Shown here in pieces: positions 1 through 8,894 of a stretch of 64,000 nt of DNA (the stretch's first letter is position 1; every line of letters starts with the position of its first letter). The notes under the pieces were generated by a model, which was not told the DNA's origin, made no database searches, and saw nothing but the letters and a program-made list of their open reading frames with translations. Location of the stretch: positions 143,409 through 207,408 of the forward strand of contig CAKTJX010000001.1 in assembly GCA_934569045.1 (NCBI GenBank), given 5' to 3'. The DNA comes from an uncultured Oscillospiraceae bacterium (GTDB lineage Bacteria; Bacillota; Clostridia; Oscillospirales; Oscillospiraceae). The translations under genes and the position numbers were made by a program.

Positions 1-30
1 CATATCAAAAATTGCTCGCAGTTGGGTCAT
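1..30 (-). CDS. 5' fragment of an unidentified gene
   Basis: An ATG at position 30 on the minus strand opens a frame of ten codons that runs off the window. It starts three bases after the nfo stop codon, and an AGAGGGA ribosome-binding site lies at the end of nfo, so it is probably the next gene of an nfo operon. Too little is present to name a product. Confidence 0.4.
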   Translation of the reverse strand, partial: MTQLRAIFDM

Positions 31-33
31 AAA

Positions 34-876
34 TCACCATTCCCTCTTTGGCTTGGCCAAATCCCGCAGAAGCGCGACCTCCTGCCGGTAGCCCTCGAAC
101 TCATTGGGCGTTTCCAGAATCATGGGCTTTCCGGCCAGGGCCGGGTGGTTGACAATCTTCCGGAAGGTTTCCAGGCCGATACTGCCTCTGCCGATGCGCT
201 CATGGCGGTCCTTGTGGCTGCCGCAGGCATTCTGGCTGTCGTTTAGATGCAGGGCCTTCAGCCGGTTCAGGCCAATGATCCGGTCAAATTCCGCCAGCAC
301 CCCTTCCAGGTCCTCCGCAATATTGTAGCCCGCATCGTACACATGGCAGGTGTCCAGGCAGACGCCCAGGCGGTTGCTGCCCACCGCGTCCAGAATATCC
401 CGGAGCTCCTCAAAGCTGCGGCCAATCTCGCTGCCCTTGCCCGCCATGGTTTCCAGCAGAACCGTCACCGGGTAGTCCGGCTCCAGGGCCTTTCGCAGGG
501 CTTTGGAAATGTAGTCAATTCCAGCCTCTACCCCCTGGCCCACATGGCTGCCGGGATGGAAGTTATAAAAGTTTCCTGGCAGCTCTGCCAGCCGGCGCAG
601 GTCCTCCTCCAGCATGCCCGCGGCAAAGGAGCGCACCTCTTCATCCCGCCCGCAGAGATTCATGGTATAGGCCCCGTGGGCCACAAAGGGGCCGAAGTCG
701 TAATAGGACAGCAGCTTTCGGGCAGAATCCGTATCCACAGCGTCCCCCGCCTTCGCGCGGCTTCCTCTGGGATTTCTTGTAAAGAAGGCAAAGGTGTTGG
801 CATCCATGGTCTCCGCCTGCCGCACCATGGGGCTGTAGCCTCTGGCAGCAGACAAATGGCAGCCGATAATCAGCAT
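34..876 (-). CDS. nfo: Endonuclease IV (AP endonuclease, Nfo)
   Basis: Cytoplasmic base-excision-repair enzyme that cuts DNA 5' of abasic sites using three zinc ions. The 280 residues match the usual family length (about 280). The full metal-ligand set is in order and at family spacing: H67, H107, E142, D175, H178, H210, the D223/H225 pair in DRH, and E255 in ILETP. The ATG at 876 is preceded by GGGAGGG. It is divergent from the WYL regulator at 1033, and a following gene begins three bases after its stop. Nothing looks damaged. Confidence 0.96.
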   Translation of the reverse strand: MLIIGCHLSAARGYSPMVRQAETMDANTFAFFTRNPRGSRAKAGDAVDTDSARKLLSYYDFGPFVAHGAYTMNLCGRDEEVRSFAAGMLEEDLRRLAELPGNFYNFHPGSHVGQGVEAGIDYISKALRKALEPDYPVTVLLETMAGKGSEIGRSFEELRDILDAVGSNRLGVCLDTCHVYDAGYNIAEDLEGVLAEFDRIIGLNRLKALHLNDSQNACGSHKDRHERIGRGSIGLETFRKIVNHPALAGKPMILETPNEFEGYRQEVALLRDLAKPKREW

Positions 877-973
877 ATTGCGTCCCTCCCACGCTTCTTC
901 TCAAATAGGTATAGAAGCACATTTTCTGATTTTGCATATGGTATCATATTTTTGCGAAAAAATCAAATTAACG

Positions 974-1002
974 TTTTCTCTTTCGGGAACCTGTGCTATA
1001 AT
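974..1002 (+). promoter_or_regulatory. Sigma-A-type promoter of the WYL regulator
   Basis: TATAAT at 997-1002 has a TGn extension directly upstream (TGCTATAAT). The -35 region (TTTTCT at 974-979) is weak, so the extended -10 probably carries recognition. The same 18-nt core recurs upstream of the DUF4317 gene at 19734-19751. Confidence 0.7.
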
Positions 1003-1032
1003 GTCCTCAAAACACAGGAGGGAGTGCGCTGT

Positions 1033-2025
1033 ATGGCAAAATCCGACAGGCAGAAGCTGAAGATTCTGTATATTCTGGATTATCTGCAAAAAGAATCCCA
1101 CCAGGAGCACCCGGTGGGAACGGCAGAGCTAATCAAAATGCTGGAATCCCATGGAATTCTCTGTGACCGCAAAACTATCTATTCCGACATTGCGGCATTG
1201 CAGGATTATGGCGCTGACATCATCATTGCCCGTGGGAAAAACGGCGGCTACTACATCGGCCAGCGGGATTTCCAGCTGCCGGAGCTGAAGCTGCTGATCT
1301 CCGCGGTTCAGTCCAGCCGTTATCTGACGGAGGAGAAGTCCCTGGAGCTGATCAAAAAGCTCTGCAAGCTGTGCAGCCAGCAGGAAGCCCAGCAGGTATG
1401 CCAGAATGTGGTGGTGGCCGGACGGATTAAAAACATGAATCAGTCGATTTATTACGCCGTGGATACCATTCAGGAGGCCATTGTCCAGAACCGGCAGATT
1501 TCCTTCCGCTATTTTGACTGGGGCCTGGACGGGAAGCCAAAATTCCGGGACAAGGACTACACCGCCAGCCCCTACGGCATCTGCCAGGACAACGAGAACT
1601 GCTATCTTCTGGCCCGCTCTCCCCGCCACGGCGTTACCAATTACCGGATTGACCGCATGGCGGAGATTCAGCTGCTGCCGGACCTCCGGGAGCCCTGCCC
1701 GGAGCTCACCGGGCAGGCGCTGAACGACTACGCCCGGAAATGCTTCCACATGTTCAGCGGTGAAGAAGTTGCTGTCAAGCTGCGGTTTCACAAGAGCCTG
1801 ACCAATGTGGTCATGGACCGGTTCGGCAGCAGCACCATGCTGTTCCCCGATGGGGAGGATCACTTCGTCTTTACTGTAGACGTGGCAGAAAGCCCCATGT
1901 TTTTCAGCTGGATTCTAGGCTTTGGGAACAAGGCACAGATTCTCTACCCGCCGCGGGTGCGGCAGGCCTGCCAGGATCTGTGCCGCCAGGTGCTGGACCA
2001 GTATCAGGACAGCCCGAAGGACTGA
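1033..2025 (+). CDS. WYL-domain transcriptional regulator (YafY/DeoR-like)
   Basis: A 330-residue DNA-binding regulator. An N-terminal helix-turn-helix of the HTH_11 type occupies roughly residues 5-65 (DRKTIYSDIAALQDYGAD is the recognition part). A WYL ligand-sensing domain follows in the middle (ISFRYFDW...YLLARS...YRIDRM), with a WCX-like C-terminal region. The frame is open further upstream, but the ATG at 1033 is preceded by AGGAGGG and by a promoter ending at 1002, so the upstream extension is not real. Its last 22 bases overlap the end of the convergent lipoprotein gene. The ligand and target are unknown. WYL proteins often answer nucleic-acid or DNA-damage signals, and the divergent neighbour nfo would fit, but that is inference. 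Confidence 0.9.
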   Translation: MAKSDRQKLKILYILDYLQKESHQEHPVGTAELIKMLESHGILCDRKTIYSDIAALQDYGADIIIARGKNGGYYIGQRDFQLPELKLLISAVQSSRYLTEEKSLELIKKLCKLCSQQEAQQVCQNVVVAGRIKNMNQSIYYAVDTIQEAIVQNRQISFRYFDWGLDGKPKFRDKDYTASPYGICQDNENCYLLARSPRHGVTNYRIDRMAEIQLLPDLREPCPELTGQALNDYARKCFHMFSGEEVAVKLRFHKSLTNVVMDRFGSSTMLFPDGEDHFVFTVDVAESPMFFSWILGFGNKAQILYPPRVRQACQDLCRQVLDQYQDSPKD

Positions 2026-2495
2026 AACACCTGGCTCCAGACGATTTGAGAGGTCTTCTCCGGGTCCGCGGGCCGCATGGCCGTCAGGCAGTAGTGGTAG
2101 CTCCCGTCATCCAGGATCACCCCCCGGCCCAGCTTCTCCCCGTCTTCCCCGGCGGCAGCCCAGACAAACTCGTATCGCTTCACACCGTCCTGCTCCGTCT
2201 CCATCACCGTCAGCTCCTCCCGCGGCCTGCCGCAGAGGGAGCGTAAGGTGGCATCCAGGTCCCCAGCGTCCAGCGTCTCCAGGGTGATTTCGTAGTCCTC
2301 CCCCAGGTACAGCCGTCCGCTGGCTGTCTCCAGCGCCTCCCCGCCCGCGTCACCCGGCAGGTCCACCGTAATTTGACGGGGCTGGGCCGATACGGGTACA
2401 TCCCATACGTCCGCAACGGTTTCCATGGTCTGCTGCTCGGCGCAGCCGGTCAGCGCCAACGCGGCAAGCAATGCCAAAATCCATTTCCTGCGCAA
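2004..2495 (-). CDS. Hypothetical lipoprotein
   Basis: A 163-residue protein with a classic lipoprotein signal: a basic start (MRRK), a hydrophobic core, then the lipobox LTGC near residue 18. The mature part is acidic, has no transmembrane segment and matches no family I can name. It should be anchored to the outer face of the membrane. The gene is divergent from the DUF1294 gene at 2525 and overlaps the 3' end of the convergent WYL regulator by 22 bases, with no terminator visible between the two. Confidence 0.75.
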   Translation of the reverse strand: MRRKWILALLAALALTGCAEQQTMETVADVWDVPVSAQPRQITVDLPGDAGGEALETASGRLYLGEDYEITLETLDAGDLDATLRSLCGRPREELTVMETEQDGVKRYEFVWAAAGEDGEKLGRGVILDDGSYHYCLTAMRPADPEKTSQIVWSQVFQSFGLS

Positions 2496-2524
2496 TCAAA
2501 TCCCCTCCAGAAAGGCTAGTCTCC

Positions 2525-2800
2525 ATGAAAGAACTTCTGATTCTCTACCTGCTCTTAATCAATGCGGTGGCATTCCTGCTTATGCTCATCGACAAGTACA
2601 AGGCGAAGAAAAATCTCTGGCGCATCCCGGAGGCCACACTGATGACCTCCGCCGCCCTGGGCGGCAGCATTGGGGCGCTGCTGGGGATGTACACAGTCCG
2701 CCACAAAACCCGCCATCCCAAATTCACCGTCGGAATCCCGCTGATTCTGGCGGCCCAGATTGGGCTCTGCCTGTTTCTCCTGATCAAAACCCAGAGATAA
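2525..2800 (+). CDS. DUF1294 family small membrane protein
   Basis: A 91-residue protein with two or three membrane segments (about residues 3-20, 42-58 and 70-88). The conserved DUF1294 core is visible: DKYKAKKNLWRIPE, then a glycine-rich GGSIGALLGM, then RHKTRHPKF. The function of the family is unknown. The ATG at 2525 was chosen because the polar leader that would be added by the open upstream frame is not family-like. It ends just before a strong terminator shared with the convergent flavoprotein gene. Confidence 0.88.
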   Translation: MKELLILYLLLINAVAFLLMLIDKYKAKKNLWRIPEATLMTSAALGGSIGALLGMYTVRHKTRHPKFTVGIPLILAAQIGLCLFLLIKTQR

Positions 2801-2807
2801 ACGCAAA

Positions 2808-2850
2808 CTTCCGCAGAAGCATGGGAACTGCTCCTGCGGAAGCTTTTTAT
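2808..2850 (+). terminator. Rho-independent terminator after DUF1294
   Basis: Nine-base perfect stem CTTCCGCAG/CTGCGGAAG (2808-2816 and 2834-2842) followed by CTTTTTAT. The T-tract contains the stop codon of the convergent flavoprotein gene. Confidence 0.85.
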
Positions 2851-4415
2851 TCACCCAGAATTGCCTCTGCCGTCAGAATTCCGTCAATGGCGGCCGACAT
2901 GATGCCGCCGGCGTAGCCGGCGCCCTCGCCCGTGGGATAGAGCCCGCGGATGGCAGACTGCCGGGTTTCATCCCGCAGAATGCGCACGGGGGAAGAGCTT
3001 CTGGTTTCCGGCGCCGTCAGCACCGCGTCCGGGGCAGCAAAGCCATGGAGCTTTCTGTCCAGCTCCGGCAGGGCCTGGGCCAGCGGGGCGGTAATTGCCT
3101 CCGGCAGGCATTGGTGCAGGTCCGTCCAGACAACACCGGGGCGGTAGGTGGGGGTGACCGTGCCCGGTCCCTGGCTGGGTCTGCCCGCCAGGAAATCCTC
3201 CACCCGCTGGGCGGGAGCCTGGAAGATCCCTGTGAGACGGTAGGCCGCCTCCTCAATCTGCCGCTGCCAGTACATTCCGCCGAGAGGCCCCGGCTCCGGG
3301 AAGCTCTGTGGGTTCACCGTCACCAGCAGCGCCGCGTTGGCGTTCTCCCCATCCCGGTCCGCATAGCTCATACCGTTTGTCACGGTGCGGCCCGGCTCCG
3401 AGGCGGCGGCCACCACATAGCCTCCCGGACACATGCAGAAGGTATAGACCGTATTTTCCGCCAGGTGCTGCACCAGCTTATAGTCCGCCGGGGGCAGGTC
3501 GGGATTCTGTCCGCCATACTGGGCAAGATTGATGTCTTCCTGCCGCTGCTCAATGCGGACACCCATGGCAAAGGGCTTGGGCTCCATGGGAACACCCTGG
3601 GACAGCAACGTCTCAAAGGTATCCCGGGCGCTGTGGCCAATGGCCAGCACCGCCTTGTCACAGGGAATGACCTCGCCGCTTTGCAGTTTCACGCCGGTGA
3701 GGCAGTGATCCTCCAGGAGGAACTCCGTCACCTGGCTGCAAAAGCGCACCTCACCGCCAAGGGCCTGAATCCGGCCCCGGAGATTCTGCACCACATGCAG
3801 CAGCACATCCGTACCCACATGGGGCTTGGCATCATAGAGAATGTCTTCCCGGGCCCCGGCGGAAACAAACTGCTCCAGAATCCAGTGGATTCTGGGATTG
3901 TTGACGCCGGTATTCAGCTTTCCATCAGAAAAGGTGCCCGCGCCCCCTTCCCCGAACTGCACATTGCTGCAGCTGTCCAGCTCCCCGGTTTCAAAAAAGC
4001 GGGCCACCTTTTCGTGCCGGGTTGCGGCGTCCTCACCCCGCTCCAGGACGATGGGCCGCTGGCCTGCCATGGCCAGAATCAAAGCCGCAAACATGCCTGC
4101 AGGGCCAAAGCCAATGACCACCGGACGTTTTTCCTCTGGCGGGCGGTATTTCGGTGGACGGTAGCGGTCCGTCGGTGCCAGGGAAACCCGCTTGTTTCCG
4201 CACCGTTTCAGAACCTTCCCCTCGCCGCTTTTTAAGGCCACGTCCACCGTATAGATGAACTTCACCTCCGGCTTTTTCCGGGCATCCACCGAGCGCCGGA
4301 CCAGATGAAGCGACTGAATCTCCGAGGCGGATACCCGAAGCGCCCTGGCCGCCTCATAGACCAGCGCCGTCTCCGCCTGCCCCGGGTGGATGGAAATATC
4401 TCGAATTCTCAGCAT
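2847..4415 (-). CDS. FAD-dependent dehydrogenase (COG2509-type)
   Basis: A 522-residue cytoplasmic flavoprotein. It has an N-terminal domain of about 95 residues, then a Rossmann dinucleotide-binding motif GFGPAG at 102-107, then the internal QFGEGGAGTFSDGKLNT block and a C-terminal GLYPTGEGAGYAGG block that are characteristic of this uncharacterised oxidoreductase family. The start at 4415 has a GGGGAGG site seven bases upstream; the longer frame begins inside the upstream gene without a site. It overlaps the stop of the preceding flavoprotein gene by seven bases, so the two are translationally coupled. The substrate is unknown. Confidence 0.88.
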   Translation of the reverse strand: MLRIRDISIHPGQAETALVYEAARALRVSASEIQSLHLVRRSVDARKKPEVKFIYTVDVALKSGEGKVLKRCGNKRVSLAPTDRYRPPKYRPPEEKRPVVIGFGPAGMFAALILAMAGQRPIVLERGEDAATRHEKVARFFETGELDSCSNVQFGEGGAGTFSDGKLNTGVNNPRIHWILEQFVSAGAREDILYDAKPHVGTDVLLHVVQNLRGRIQALGGEVRFCSQVTEFLLEDHCLTGVKLQSGEVIPCDKAVLAIGHSARDTFETLLSQGVPMEPKPFAMGVRIEQRQEDINLAQYGGQNPDLPPADYKLVQHLAENTVYTFCMCPGGYVVAAASEPGRTVTNGMSYADRDGENANAALLVTVNPQSFPEPGPLGGMYWQRQIEEAAYRLTGIFQAPAQRVEDFLAGRPSQGPGTVTPTYRPGVVWTDLHQCLPEAITAPLAQALPELDRKLHGFAAPDAVLTAPETRSSSPVRILRDETRQSAIRGLYPTGEGAGYAGGIMSAAIDGILTAEAILGE

Positions 4416-5626
4416 GTCTCTGCCTCCCCCGCGCACGTTCCCGCCAGTCTGCCGGAGCTCCAGGCCCATTGCAGATTGTAGCCGCCGCAGTCACCATCCA
4501 CATCCAGCACCTCTCCGCAGGCATAGAGCCCGGGAAGAAGCTTGCTTTCCATGGTTGTCTCCTCAAATTCTTCCGTCACAATGCCCCCGGCGGTGACCTG
4601 TGCGCTGTCCATGCCCAGAGGCTCCTTCAACCGTACCCGGAAGTCCTTGGCTGTCTCCGCCGCCAGCCGAAGCGCCCGATCTGAAAGCTGGGCAATGGGC
4701 ACATTGGGGCCGATTTCGCATTCCTGGGTCAGCACCCGGCCCAGGCGGTTATGCAGGATTCCCGTAAAGAGCTCCGAGGCAGGAAGTCCCGTGGCCCTTC
4801 TGGCAAACAGCATGTCCAGCAGCGTTTCCTGGGGCAGCTGCGGCAAAAGATCCAGGCGGCACACCCAGTCCCCTTTCTGCTGGCATACATCCCGCGACAC
4901 CTCAAAAATCACCGGGCCAGACAGGCCGTACTCCGTAAACTGGATTTCCCCGGCGCTTTGGGACCACAGGGTATCCCCGCAGTACACCTCCGCCCGGCAG
5001 GCCGCCCGGACGCCTTTCAGTGCGGTAACCGCGGGCCAATCCGTTTTCAGCTGCACCAATGCGGGTCGCAGACGGGTACAGCGGTGGCCCAGGCTGCGCA
5101 GCAGCTTGTAGCCGGACATGGAGCCCCCCAATTTTGTCCCCGCCAATCCGCCGCAGGCGATGATCAGGCGGTCACAGGAGTAGGGCTTCTCCCCGGTTTC
5201 CAGGGTGAACCCCCCCTGCTCCCGCCGGACACGCTGAATTTCCGCCCCGGTAATCAGGGTTATATTCGGCTTTTCCAGGGCAAACCGAAGCACATCTACC
5301 ACGGAATTTGCCTGATCCGAAAAGGGATACACCCGTCCGGATTCCTCCGCCACCGTCAGCAGTCCCAGCTTCCGGAACCAGCGCAGGTTCTCCTCCGGGG
5401 AAAAACGCTCCAGGGCATAGTGGGAAAATTCCGGGCTGTCCCCATGGAAGCCGCCATCCATAGCATGCAGATTGGTCAGGTTGCAGCGGCCGTTGCCGGT
5501 GGCCTGGAGCTTCCGGCCAACCCGCGCCTGCCGCTCCAAAAGCAGCACCTGGACTTCGGGATTTTCCGCGGCGCTCAGCGCCGCCGCCATGCCGGAGGCT
5601 CCGCCGCCAATGATTCCAATTACCAT
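4409..5626 (-). CDS. HI0933/YhiN-family flavoprotein (NAD(P)/FAD-dependent oxidoreductase)
   Basis: A 405-residue member of the HI0933 (BaiN/YhiN) family. The N-terminal FAD-binding motif GIIGGGASGMAAA is at residues 4-16, followed by the family block GRKLQATGNGRCNLTN, and near the C-terminus by YACGEVLDVDGDCGGYN, which completes the FAD site. Some relatives act in bile-acid dehydroxylation, but most have no assigned substrate, so none is given here. It is the first gene of a two-gene operon with the COG2509-type flavoprotein. A TTGTGA-17-TATAAT promoter lies directly upstream. Confidence 0.9.
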   Translation of the reverse strand: MVIGIIGGGASGMAAALSAAENPEVQVLLLERQARVGRKLQATGNGRCNLTNLHAMDGGFHGDSPEFSHYALERFSPEENLRWFRKLGLLTVAEESGRVYPFSDQANSVVDVLRFALEKPNITLITGAEIQRVRREQGGFTLETGEKPYSCDRLIIACGGLAGTKLGGSMSGYKLLRSLGHRCTRLRPALVQLKTDWPAVTALKGVRAACRAEVYCGDTLWSQSAGEIQFTEYGLSGPVIFEVSRDVCQQKGDWVCRLDLLPQLPQETLLDMLFARRATGLPASELFTGILHNRLGRVLTQECEIGPNVPIAQLSDRALRLAAETAKDFRVRLKEPLGMDSAQVTAGGIVTEEFEETTMESKLLPGLYACGEVLDVDGDCGGYNLQWAWSSGRLAGTCAGEAETC

Positions 5627-5658
5627 GGTCTTTTGATCCTTCCTGTTTCTTTTCGGGT

Positions 5659-5687
5659 ATTATACATTATTTTCTCCTCGATCACAA
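5659..5687 (-). promoter_or_regulatory. Promoter of the two-flavoprotein operon
   Basis: On the minus strand TTGTGA (5687-5682) and TATAAT (5664-5659) are 17 bp apart. It faces away from the promoter of the S4-domain gene at 5721. Confidence 0.75.
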
Positions 5688-5720
5688 GAAAAACTTCTTT
5701 CCTATACGCAAAACCTATGC

Positions 5721-5726
5721 TATAAT
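5721..5726 (+). promoter_or_regulatory. Extended -10 element of the S4-protein operon
   Basis: TGCTATAAT (hexamer 5721-5726) with no clear -35. It places the transcript start near 5733, which makes the ATG at 5735 unusable with a ribosome-binding site and favours the GTG at 5762. Confidence 0.6.
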
Positions 5727-5761
5727 AGCCAGAAATGGTTTTGGAAACAGAGGGTGAAGCT

Positions 5762-6547
5762 GTGGAACGCAGTCAGATTGACAAAATTGCGAAAACCGGA
5801 GAGGATAAGCTTCTGCTTGCCAAGCTCTGGGACAAAATAAACGCGGGTGTCCGGAAAAACATTTCCGCAAACACCTGCTTTCTCTCTCCACGGGAGCTGG
5901 AACTTGCCATGTATCTTTTCGGCAGTCTTCCGGGACTGTACCAGTTTGGCGGGTACGAGGACGCGGAGCGGAAAATGCTCATTTATCTGCCGGACTATCT
6001 GGACGAAAGTGAGCTCACTGGGCCGGACAGCCCCCTCGTCTGCCTGGAGGCCAGCTTCTTCCGGGAGGACAGCCTGACCCACCGGGACATTCTGGGGGCG
6101 CTGATGGGCGCTGGCATCGGGCGGGAAACCGTTGGCGATATTTGTTTGGAGCCGGGCCGGTGCCTGTTTTTCGTAACGGCGGAAATGGCCCCCTATGTGC
6201 TGGACAATCTGACCTCCGCCGGACGCACGGCGCTGCACATCCGGGTACTCCCGCTTACGAATCTTCAAATGCCGGAGCCGCAGTTTCAGGAGATTCGGGA
6301 TACGCTGGCTTCCCTGCGCTTAGACAGTGTGATTGCCTCCGGCTTCCGGATTGGGCGGTCTCTGGCCGCAGGCTATATCAGCTCCGGCAAGGCTGCCATT
6401 GACGGCCTGCCCTGTGAAAAGCCGGACAAGCAGGTTCCAGAGGGGGCCAAAATCTCCGTAAGAGGGCTGGGGAAAATTCGCCTCGCCCAGATCGGCGGAA
6501 AAAGCAAAAAGGACCGCTTCTGCGTGACCATTCAAAAATATGTGTGA
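5762..6547 (+). CDS. YlmH-like S4-domain RNA-binding protein
   Basis: A 261-residue protein of the YlmH type. It has an N-terminal RNA-binding region (LSPRELELAMYLFGSLPG and onward) and a C-terminal S4 domain at about residues 180-250 (LRLDSVIASGFRIGRS, then an SSGKAAIDG turn). In Firmicutes these proteins bind ribosomes and act in rescue of stalled translation or in cell-division-cluster control. The start is placed at GTG 5762, behind AGAGGGTG; the upstream ATG at 5735 is only about two bases from the predicted transcript start. It overlaps the ribosome-binding site of the UPF0291 gene. Confidence 0.85.
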   Translation: MERSQIDKIAKTGEDKLLLAKLWDKINAGVRKNISANTCFLSPRELELAMYLFGSLPGLYQFGGYEDAERKMLIYLPDYLDESELTGPDSPLVCLEASFFREDSLTHRDILGALMGAGIGRETVGDICLEPGRCLFFVTAEMAPYVLDNLTSAGRTALHIRVLPLTNLQMPEPQFQEIRDTLASLRLDSVIASGFRIGRSLAAGYISSGKAAIDGLPCEKPDKQVPEGAKISVRGLGKIRLAQIGGKSKKDRFCVTIQKYV

Positions 6548-6558
6548 GGTTTAAAACG

Positions 6559-6762
6559 ATGGATACGAACGAAGTCATTGCCCGGATCAACGCCCTGGCA
6601 AAAAAAGCAAAGCAGGAACCACTGACAGCTGAAGAGCTGGTCGAGCGGGACAAGCTGCGCAGAATCTACATTGATTCCGTCAAGGCCAATCTGGTTGGCC
6701 AGCTGGAAAACACCTATATTCTCCAGCCCGACGGCACCAAGAAAAAGGTGACAAAGAGATAA
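6559..6762 (+). CDS. UPF0291 (DUF896, YnzC-like) protein
   Basis: A 67-residue soluble, strongly charged protein. The first half has the DUF896 signature ([19 protein letters not shown]), followed by [11 protein letters not shown]. The family is small, helical and of unknown function. Start ATG 6559 has GAGG ten bases upstream, inside the stop region of the S4 gene. Its TAA stop shares one base with the ATG of the YgiQ gene (taATG), so the three genes form a coupled operon. Confidence 0.9.
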   Translation: MDTNEVIARINALAKKAKQEPLTAEELVERDKLRRIYIDSVKANLVGQLENTYILQPDGTKKKVTKR

Positions 6763-8732
6763 TGGAATTTTTACCGATTACCAAACAGGAAATGCTGGAC
6801 CGGGGCATCACCCAGCCGGACTTTGTCTATGTCATCGGGGATGCCTATGTGGATCACCCTAGCTTTGGCCACGCCATTATCAGCCGCATTCTGGAAAGCC
6901 ACGGCTACAGCGTGGGGATTATCTCCCAGCCCAACTGGCGGGACCCAAAGTCCATTGATGTGTTCGGCAGGCCCCGGCTAGGCTTTCTGGTCAGCGGCGG
7001 CAACATGGATTCCATGGTCAACCACTATTCCGTAACCCGCCACCGCCGGAAAACCGATTCCTTTACCCCCGGCGGCGTCATGGGGAAGCGCCCGGACTAC
7101 GCCACCACGGTTTACTGTAATCTAATCCGGCAGACCTACAAGGACGTGCCCATCCTCATCGGCGGTATTGAGGCCAGCCTGCGGCGGCTGGGCCACTATG
7201 ACTACTGGTCCGACAGCATGAAGCGCTCCATTCTCTTGGATTCCCAGGCAGATCTGCTGATGTACGGCATGGGTGAAAAGAGCATTGTAGAGATTTCGGA
7301 CGCGCTGAACGCCGGGATGGACGTAAAGGATATCACCTACATTGACGGCACCGTTTACAAATGCCGGGAGCTGGACGAGAGCCTGCCCACCATTGTGCTG
7401 CCCAGCTTTGAGGAGATTCAGAAAAACAAACGCAGCTATGCCGAATCCTTCAAAATTCAGTATGGCAACTGCGATCCCTTCACCGCAAAGCGGCTGGCCG
7501 AACCCTATGGCAAAGAATTCGTGGTGCAGAACCCGCCCCAGAAGCCCCTGACCATGGAGGAAATGGACGCGGTATACGATCTGCCCTACTGCCGTGCCTA
7601 CCACCCTAGCTATGAAAAGCTTGGCGGCGTTCCCGCCATTGAGGAGGTAAAGTTCAGTCTGGTGAGCAACCGGGGCTGCTTCGGTGCCTGCTCCTTCTGC
7701 GCGCTGACCTTCCACCAGGGACGCATCGTCCAGGTCCGCAGCCACGAATCCATTCTGGCCGAGGCGGAGAAAATGGTATGTGACCCGGATTTCAAGGGCT
7801 ACATCCACGATGTCGGCGGCCCCACGGCCAACTTCCGGCATCCGGCCTGCAAAAAGCAGATGACCAAGGGGGCCTGCGGCGGGCGGCAGTGCCTCTACCC
7901 CACCCCCTGCAAAAATATGGACGCGGACCACAGCGACTACGTAGCCCTTCTGCGGAAGCTTCGGAAAATTCCGGGGGTCAAAAAGGTCTTCGTCCGCAGC
8001 GGCATCCGCTTTGACTATCTGCTGGCGGACAAAAAGGATACCTTTTTCAAAGAATTGGTGCAGTTCCACATTTCCGGCCAGCTGAAGGTGGCCCCAGAGC
8101 ATGTGTCCGATGCGGTGCTTTGCCGCATGGGCAAGCCCCGGAATGCGGTCTACAATCGGTTTGTGGACAAATATTTTGCCCTGAACCGGCAGTACGGCAT
8201 GAATCAGTTTTTGGTGCCCTACCTCATGTCCAGCCACCCCGGCTCCACCATGAAGGAGGCCGTGGAGCTGGCGGAATATATCCGGGATATGGGCTACAAC
8301 CCGGAGCAGGTCCAGGACTTCTATCCCACCCCCTCTACTCTCTCCACCGTGATGTACTATACCGGTCTGGACCCCCGGACCATGGAACACGTCTATGTGC
8401 CAACTGATCCCCACGAGAAGGCCATGCAGCGGGCGCTGATCCAATACCGGAATCCCAAGAACTACTATCTGGTGCGGGAGGCGCTGCTGGCCGCCCACCG
8501 GGAGGATCTGATCGGCTCCGGCCCCAAGTGCCTGATCCGGGCCGTACCGCCCAAGTCCGGCGGCGCTTCTTCCGCCCCGGCAAAGCCCGGAAAGCCCCAG
8601 AACACCAAGGGAGGAAAGCATCCCCTCAAGTCCCACAGCCAAAGCCCAAAGCCCCAACAGAAACCAGCCGGGAAAAAAGCCCCGGCTGGAAAACCAAAGC
8701 CCATCCCCGCTGGGAAAGGCCGCAGAAAGTAA
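6762..8732 (+). CDS. YgiQ-family radical SAM protein
   Basis: A 656-residue radical SAM enzyme of the YgiQ (UPF0313) family. The iron-sulfur cluster motif CFGACSFC has its cysteines near residues 306, 310 and 313. An N-terminal cobalamin-binding-like region precedes it ([16 protein letters not shown]). The last 60 residues are a Lys/Pro/Gly-rich tail rather than a folded domain. The reaction catalysed is not established for the family. The start overlaps the UPF0291 stop by one base and a strong terminator follows. Confidence 0.93.
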   Translation: MEFLPITKQEMLDRGITQPDFVYVIGDAYVDHPSFGHAIISRILESHGYSVGIISQPNWRDPKSIDVFGRPRLGFLVSGGNMDSMVNHYSVTRHRRKTDSFTPGGVMGKRPDYATTVYCNLIRQTYKDVPILIGGIEASLRRLGHYDYWSDSMKRSILLDSQADLLMYGMGEKSIVEISDALNAGMDVKDITYIDGTVYKCRELDESLPTIVLPSFEEIQKNKRSYAESFKIQYGNCDPFTAKRLAEPYGKEFVVQNPPQKPLTMEEMDAVYDLPYCRAYHPSYEKLGGVPAIEEVKFSLVSNRGCFGACSFCALTFHQGRIVQVRSHESILAEAEKMVCDPDFKGYIHDVGGPTANFRHPACKKQMTKGACGGRQCLYPTPCKNMDADHSDYVALLRKLRKIPGVKKVFVRSGIRFDYLLADKKDTFFKELVQFHISGQLKVAPEHVSDAVLCRMGKPRNAVYNRFVDKYFALNRQYGMNQFLVPYLMSSHPGSTMKEAVELAEYIRDMGYNPEQVQDFYPTPSTLSTVMYYTGLDPRTMEHVYVPTDPHEKAMQRALIQYRNPKNYYLVREALLAAHREDLIGSGPKCLIRAVPPKSGGASSAPAKPGKPQNTKGGKHPLKSHSQSPKPQQKPAGKKAPAGKPKPIPAGKGRRK

Positions 8733-8734
8733 AC

Positions 8735-8788
8735 AGGAACGGACGTGCCGCAAAAACCACAGCACGTCCGTTCCTATTATTTTATTTC
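8735..8788 (+). terminator. Terminator of the S4-UPF0291-YgiQ operon
   Basis: Fourteen-base perfect stem (8735-8748 and 8762-8775, AGGAACGGACGTGC and its complement) with a 13-nt loop and an AT-rich tail of ATTATTTTATTT. Confidence 0.88.
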
Positions 8789-8894
8789 GTCCCGCAGGGA
8801 CACTATAACCATCCGTAAGGGTGATTTCATCCGGTCATAGACCGGATTTCACCTGTCAAATGACAGATTTCATCCAGCCGCAGGCTGGATTTCA
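8789..8894 (-). repeat. Array of small hairpins spaced by a TGAAATC motif, copy 1
   Basis: Read on the minus strand from the dut stop codon there are successive short hairpins, each introduced by (A/G)TGAAATC: CCAGCC-tgcg-GGCTGG, CTGTCattTGACAG, CCGGTC-tatg-GACCGG, and a weaker ATCACCcttacGGAT. The array ends with GTCCC-tgc-GGGAC followed by GAAATAAAA. The TGA stop codon of dut is the TGA of the first repeat unit. A second copy with the same order and the same terminal module is at 42631-42727. I could not identify it as a known element. Confidence 0.75.
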
